Shown here: one piece after another, positions 7,501 to 7,784 of the stretch
Position numbering within the stretch: position 1 is the stretch's first letter
How the letters are laid out: each line of letters begins with the position of its first letter
Assembly: GCA_028693975.1 (NCBI GenBank)
Contig: JAQUUF010000050.1
Location: 1-7,784 of the forward strand
Length of the DNA stretch: 7,784 nt
Direction of reading: 5' to 3'
Source: Acidaminococcaceae bacterium
GTDB taxonomy: Bacteria > Bacillota > Negativicutes > Acidaminococcales > Acidaminococcaceae
Position numbers and translations under genes: made by a program
The notes under the pieces: model-generated
The model's database searches: none
The model's input: only the letters and a program-made list of their open reading frames with translations
Told to the model about the DNA's origin: nothing

Positions 7501-7784
7501 GTAAGGGCAAAGCCAAGAAGAATGGTTTGTCGGAGGCACAATTAGATGCTATGCATCAAGCACATGTTTCTGAGCAATATATCAAGTCTTGTCATACCGT
7601 CCAATATTTGTTCCCTAAGGCTCATGCTACGGCTTATGTTTTGATGGCTTATCGTATTGCTTATTGCAAGGTGCATCATCCCAAGGAGTTTTATGCTGCT
7701 TATTTCAGTATTCGAGCGCCTAAATTCGATTTTGTGGAAGTTAGCCAAGGCAAAACTTATCTTAAAAAGAAAATAGCTGAAATA
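4554..7784 (+). CDS. polC: DNA polymerase III alpha subunit, PolC type, without exonuclease domain (3' end outside window)
   Basis: Replicative DNA polymerase of the PolC type. The frame is open for 1077 codons to the window edge; Bacillus PolC is about 1437 aa, and I estimate about 1190 here. Order: N-terminal domain I (about 1-87, NKSWRIF); polar linker (88-128); OB fold (about 150-262); PHP domain, with metal ligands H273, H275, D282, H307, E334, H348, C406, D483 and H485; palm with GSRGSVGSS (637-645); zinc ribbon C665/C668/C690/C693; catalytic D719 and D721 (PDIDLNFS) and D844 (KLDILGHDDP); GQHPGG (794-799); SGYSHGTDVW (928-937); FPKAHATAYV (1020-1029). The zinc ribbon and PDIDLNFS place it with PolC, not DnaE. 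The DEDD proofreading exonuclease that normally sits between E334 and H348 is absent, replaced by 13 residues, and no FDxETTG-like motif occurs elsewhere. Domain II of the N-terminus also seems missing. The clamp-binding tail lies beyond the window. Confidence 0.96.
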   Translation, partial: MQKRYKIFPKSEDFYASLRSLNLASEQMEALEELELEYVDVDEANKSWRIFGCNKGKKDNSSIYAAVAERLAAACSLGKVIFEVRPLMVASAIEEAQEPEDIATDYDIDYQDNIVRLPSSTQNTNKNGVIMGRKIAKNPVAMGSLVEEEANVVVEGEVTDLAVRELKTGAVMLSISLKDDSDGLLAKIRFGDFLHRKKEEGNLDPLKELRKNHQDCDKLMESIPVGTPVKFMGDVAIDKYEGDELVMARVKSIMLGQKEARADHAIVPRVELHCHTVMSKMDAITHIDQLVKTAAKWKHKAVAITDHGVLQGFPFAYEEVKKNKLDLKIIYGLEGYLWSGKATDHYHHIIILAKNVIGLRNLYRLVSLSNLRYFGKASGKRREPMPRITKNLINQYRDGLIVGSACSAGELYQGILNGLDNQKLEEIAQFYDYLEIQPIGNNKYLIDDLRYPQITSLKDLQNNNKTIYQLAKRLNKLIVATCDVHFLNPEDGLLRQILQYNRFHKSSKALAKKEEEQAPLFFRTTEEMLAEFSYLGAAAAQEVVVESTNKIADMVEKIKPVPDDDQLYSPIIPGAEEKIEELVYAKAHALYGPELPQIVADRLTLELNSIVGNGFSVLYYIAHLLVKKSNDDGYMVGSRGSVGSSFVATMLNITEVNPLRPHYRCPKCCHTEFFTDGTVGSGFDLPTKACPHCGSDMVRDGHDIPFAVFLGFKGDKVPDIDLNFSGEYQPRAHKYTEELFGRDNVFRAGTVGTLADKTAYGYIIKYFEEHGKKVRRAFINGLIPGLVGTKRTTGQHPGGIVVIPRNLDVHYITPVQHPADDPKSDIITTHFDFHRFNDRVVKLDILGHDDPTMIKRLDDLLHMDTRTIPIGDAETMSIFSSTDALKVTPEAIGSKVGTFGIPECGTKFVREMLYEVQPKNFTDLLRISGYSHGTDVWLNNAQDLIHAGFPTGETISTRDDIMTYLIDKGVEPKTAFDIMEACRKGKAKKNGLSEAQLDAMHQAHVSEQYIKSCHTVQYLFPKAHATAYVLMAYRIAYCKVHHPKEFYAAYFSIRAPKFDFVEVSQGKTYLKKKIAEI

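Noticed and set aside
1..7784. Mobile elements, CRISPR arrays, tRNA/rRNA genes, riboswitches or direct repeats
   Set aside because: The window is almost fully coding on one strand with gaps of at most 26 nt; I saw no direct repeats, transposase motifs, tRNA cloverleaf or leader RNA.

Overview
The window is one tightly packed plus-strand gene cluster from a low-to-middle G+C bacterium (low 40s per cent in a few lines sampled by eye). It holds rseP, ispG, proS, a MgtC/SapB-family membrane protein gene and the first 1077 codons of a PolC-type replicative DNA polymerase. PolC and the order rseP-ispG-proS-(x)-polC point to the Firmicutes. The single-PDZ RseP, the CxxC-bearing ProRS and the unusual PolC would suit a Clostridia or Negativicutes lineage, but the sequence alone does not settle this.

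Layout: 1-26 is the leader of rseP and possibly the last codons of an upstream gene. rseP (27-1046) is followed after 11 nt by ispG (1058-2128). ispG overlaps proS (2128-3837) by one base. mgtC-like (3856-4536) starts 18 nt after proS, and polC (4554 to beyond the right edge) starts 17 nt after that. Each gene has a Shine-Dalgarno sequence. I see no convincing promoter, intrinsic terminator, RNA gene, repeat array or mobile element, and no gene-free stretch longer than 26 nt. The layout reads as a single transcription unit carrying membrane proteolysis, isoprenoid synthesis (MEP pathway), tRNA charging and chromosome replication.

The main point of interest is the PolC. Its reading frame is open from 4554 to 7784 and keeps the PHP, palm, zinc-ribbon and fingers signatures. 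The 3'-5' proofreading exonuclease that normally interrupts the PHP domain of PolC is absent: 13 residues join the two PHP halves, with a junction that looks like that of DnaE-type polymerases. The second N-terminal domain seen in Bacillus PolC also appears to be missing. The nine expected PHP metal ligands are all present. Proofreading would therefore have to come from a separate exonuclease, from the PHP site, or be weak. A second curiosity is a perfect 12-bp inverted repeat with a 4-nt loop inside ispG.
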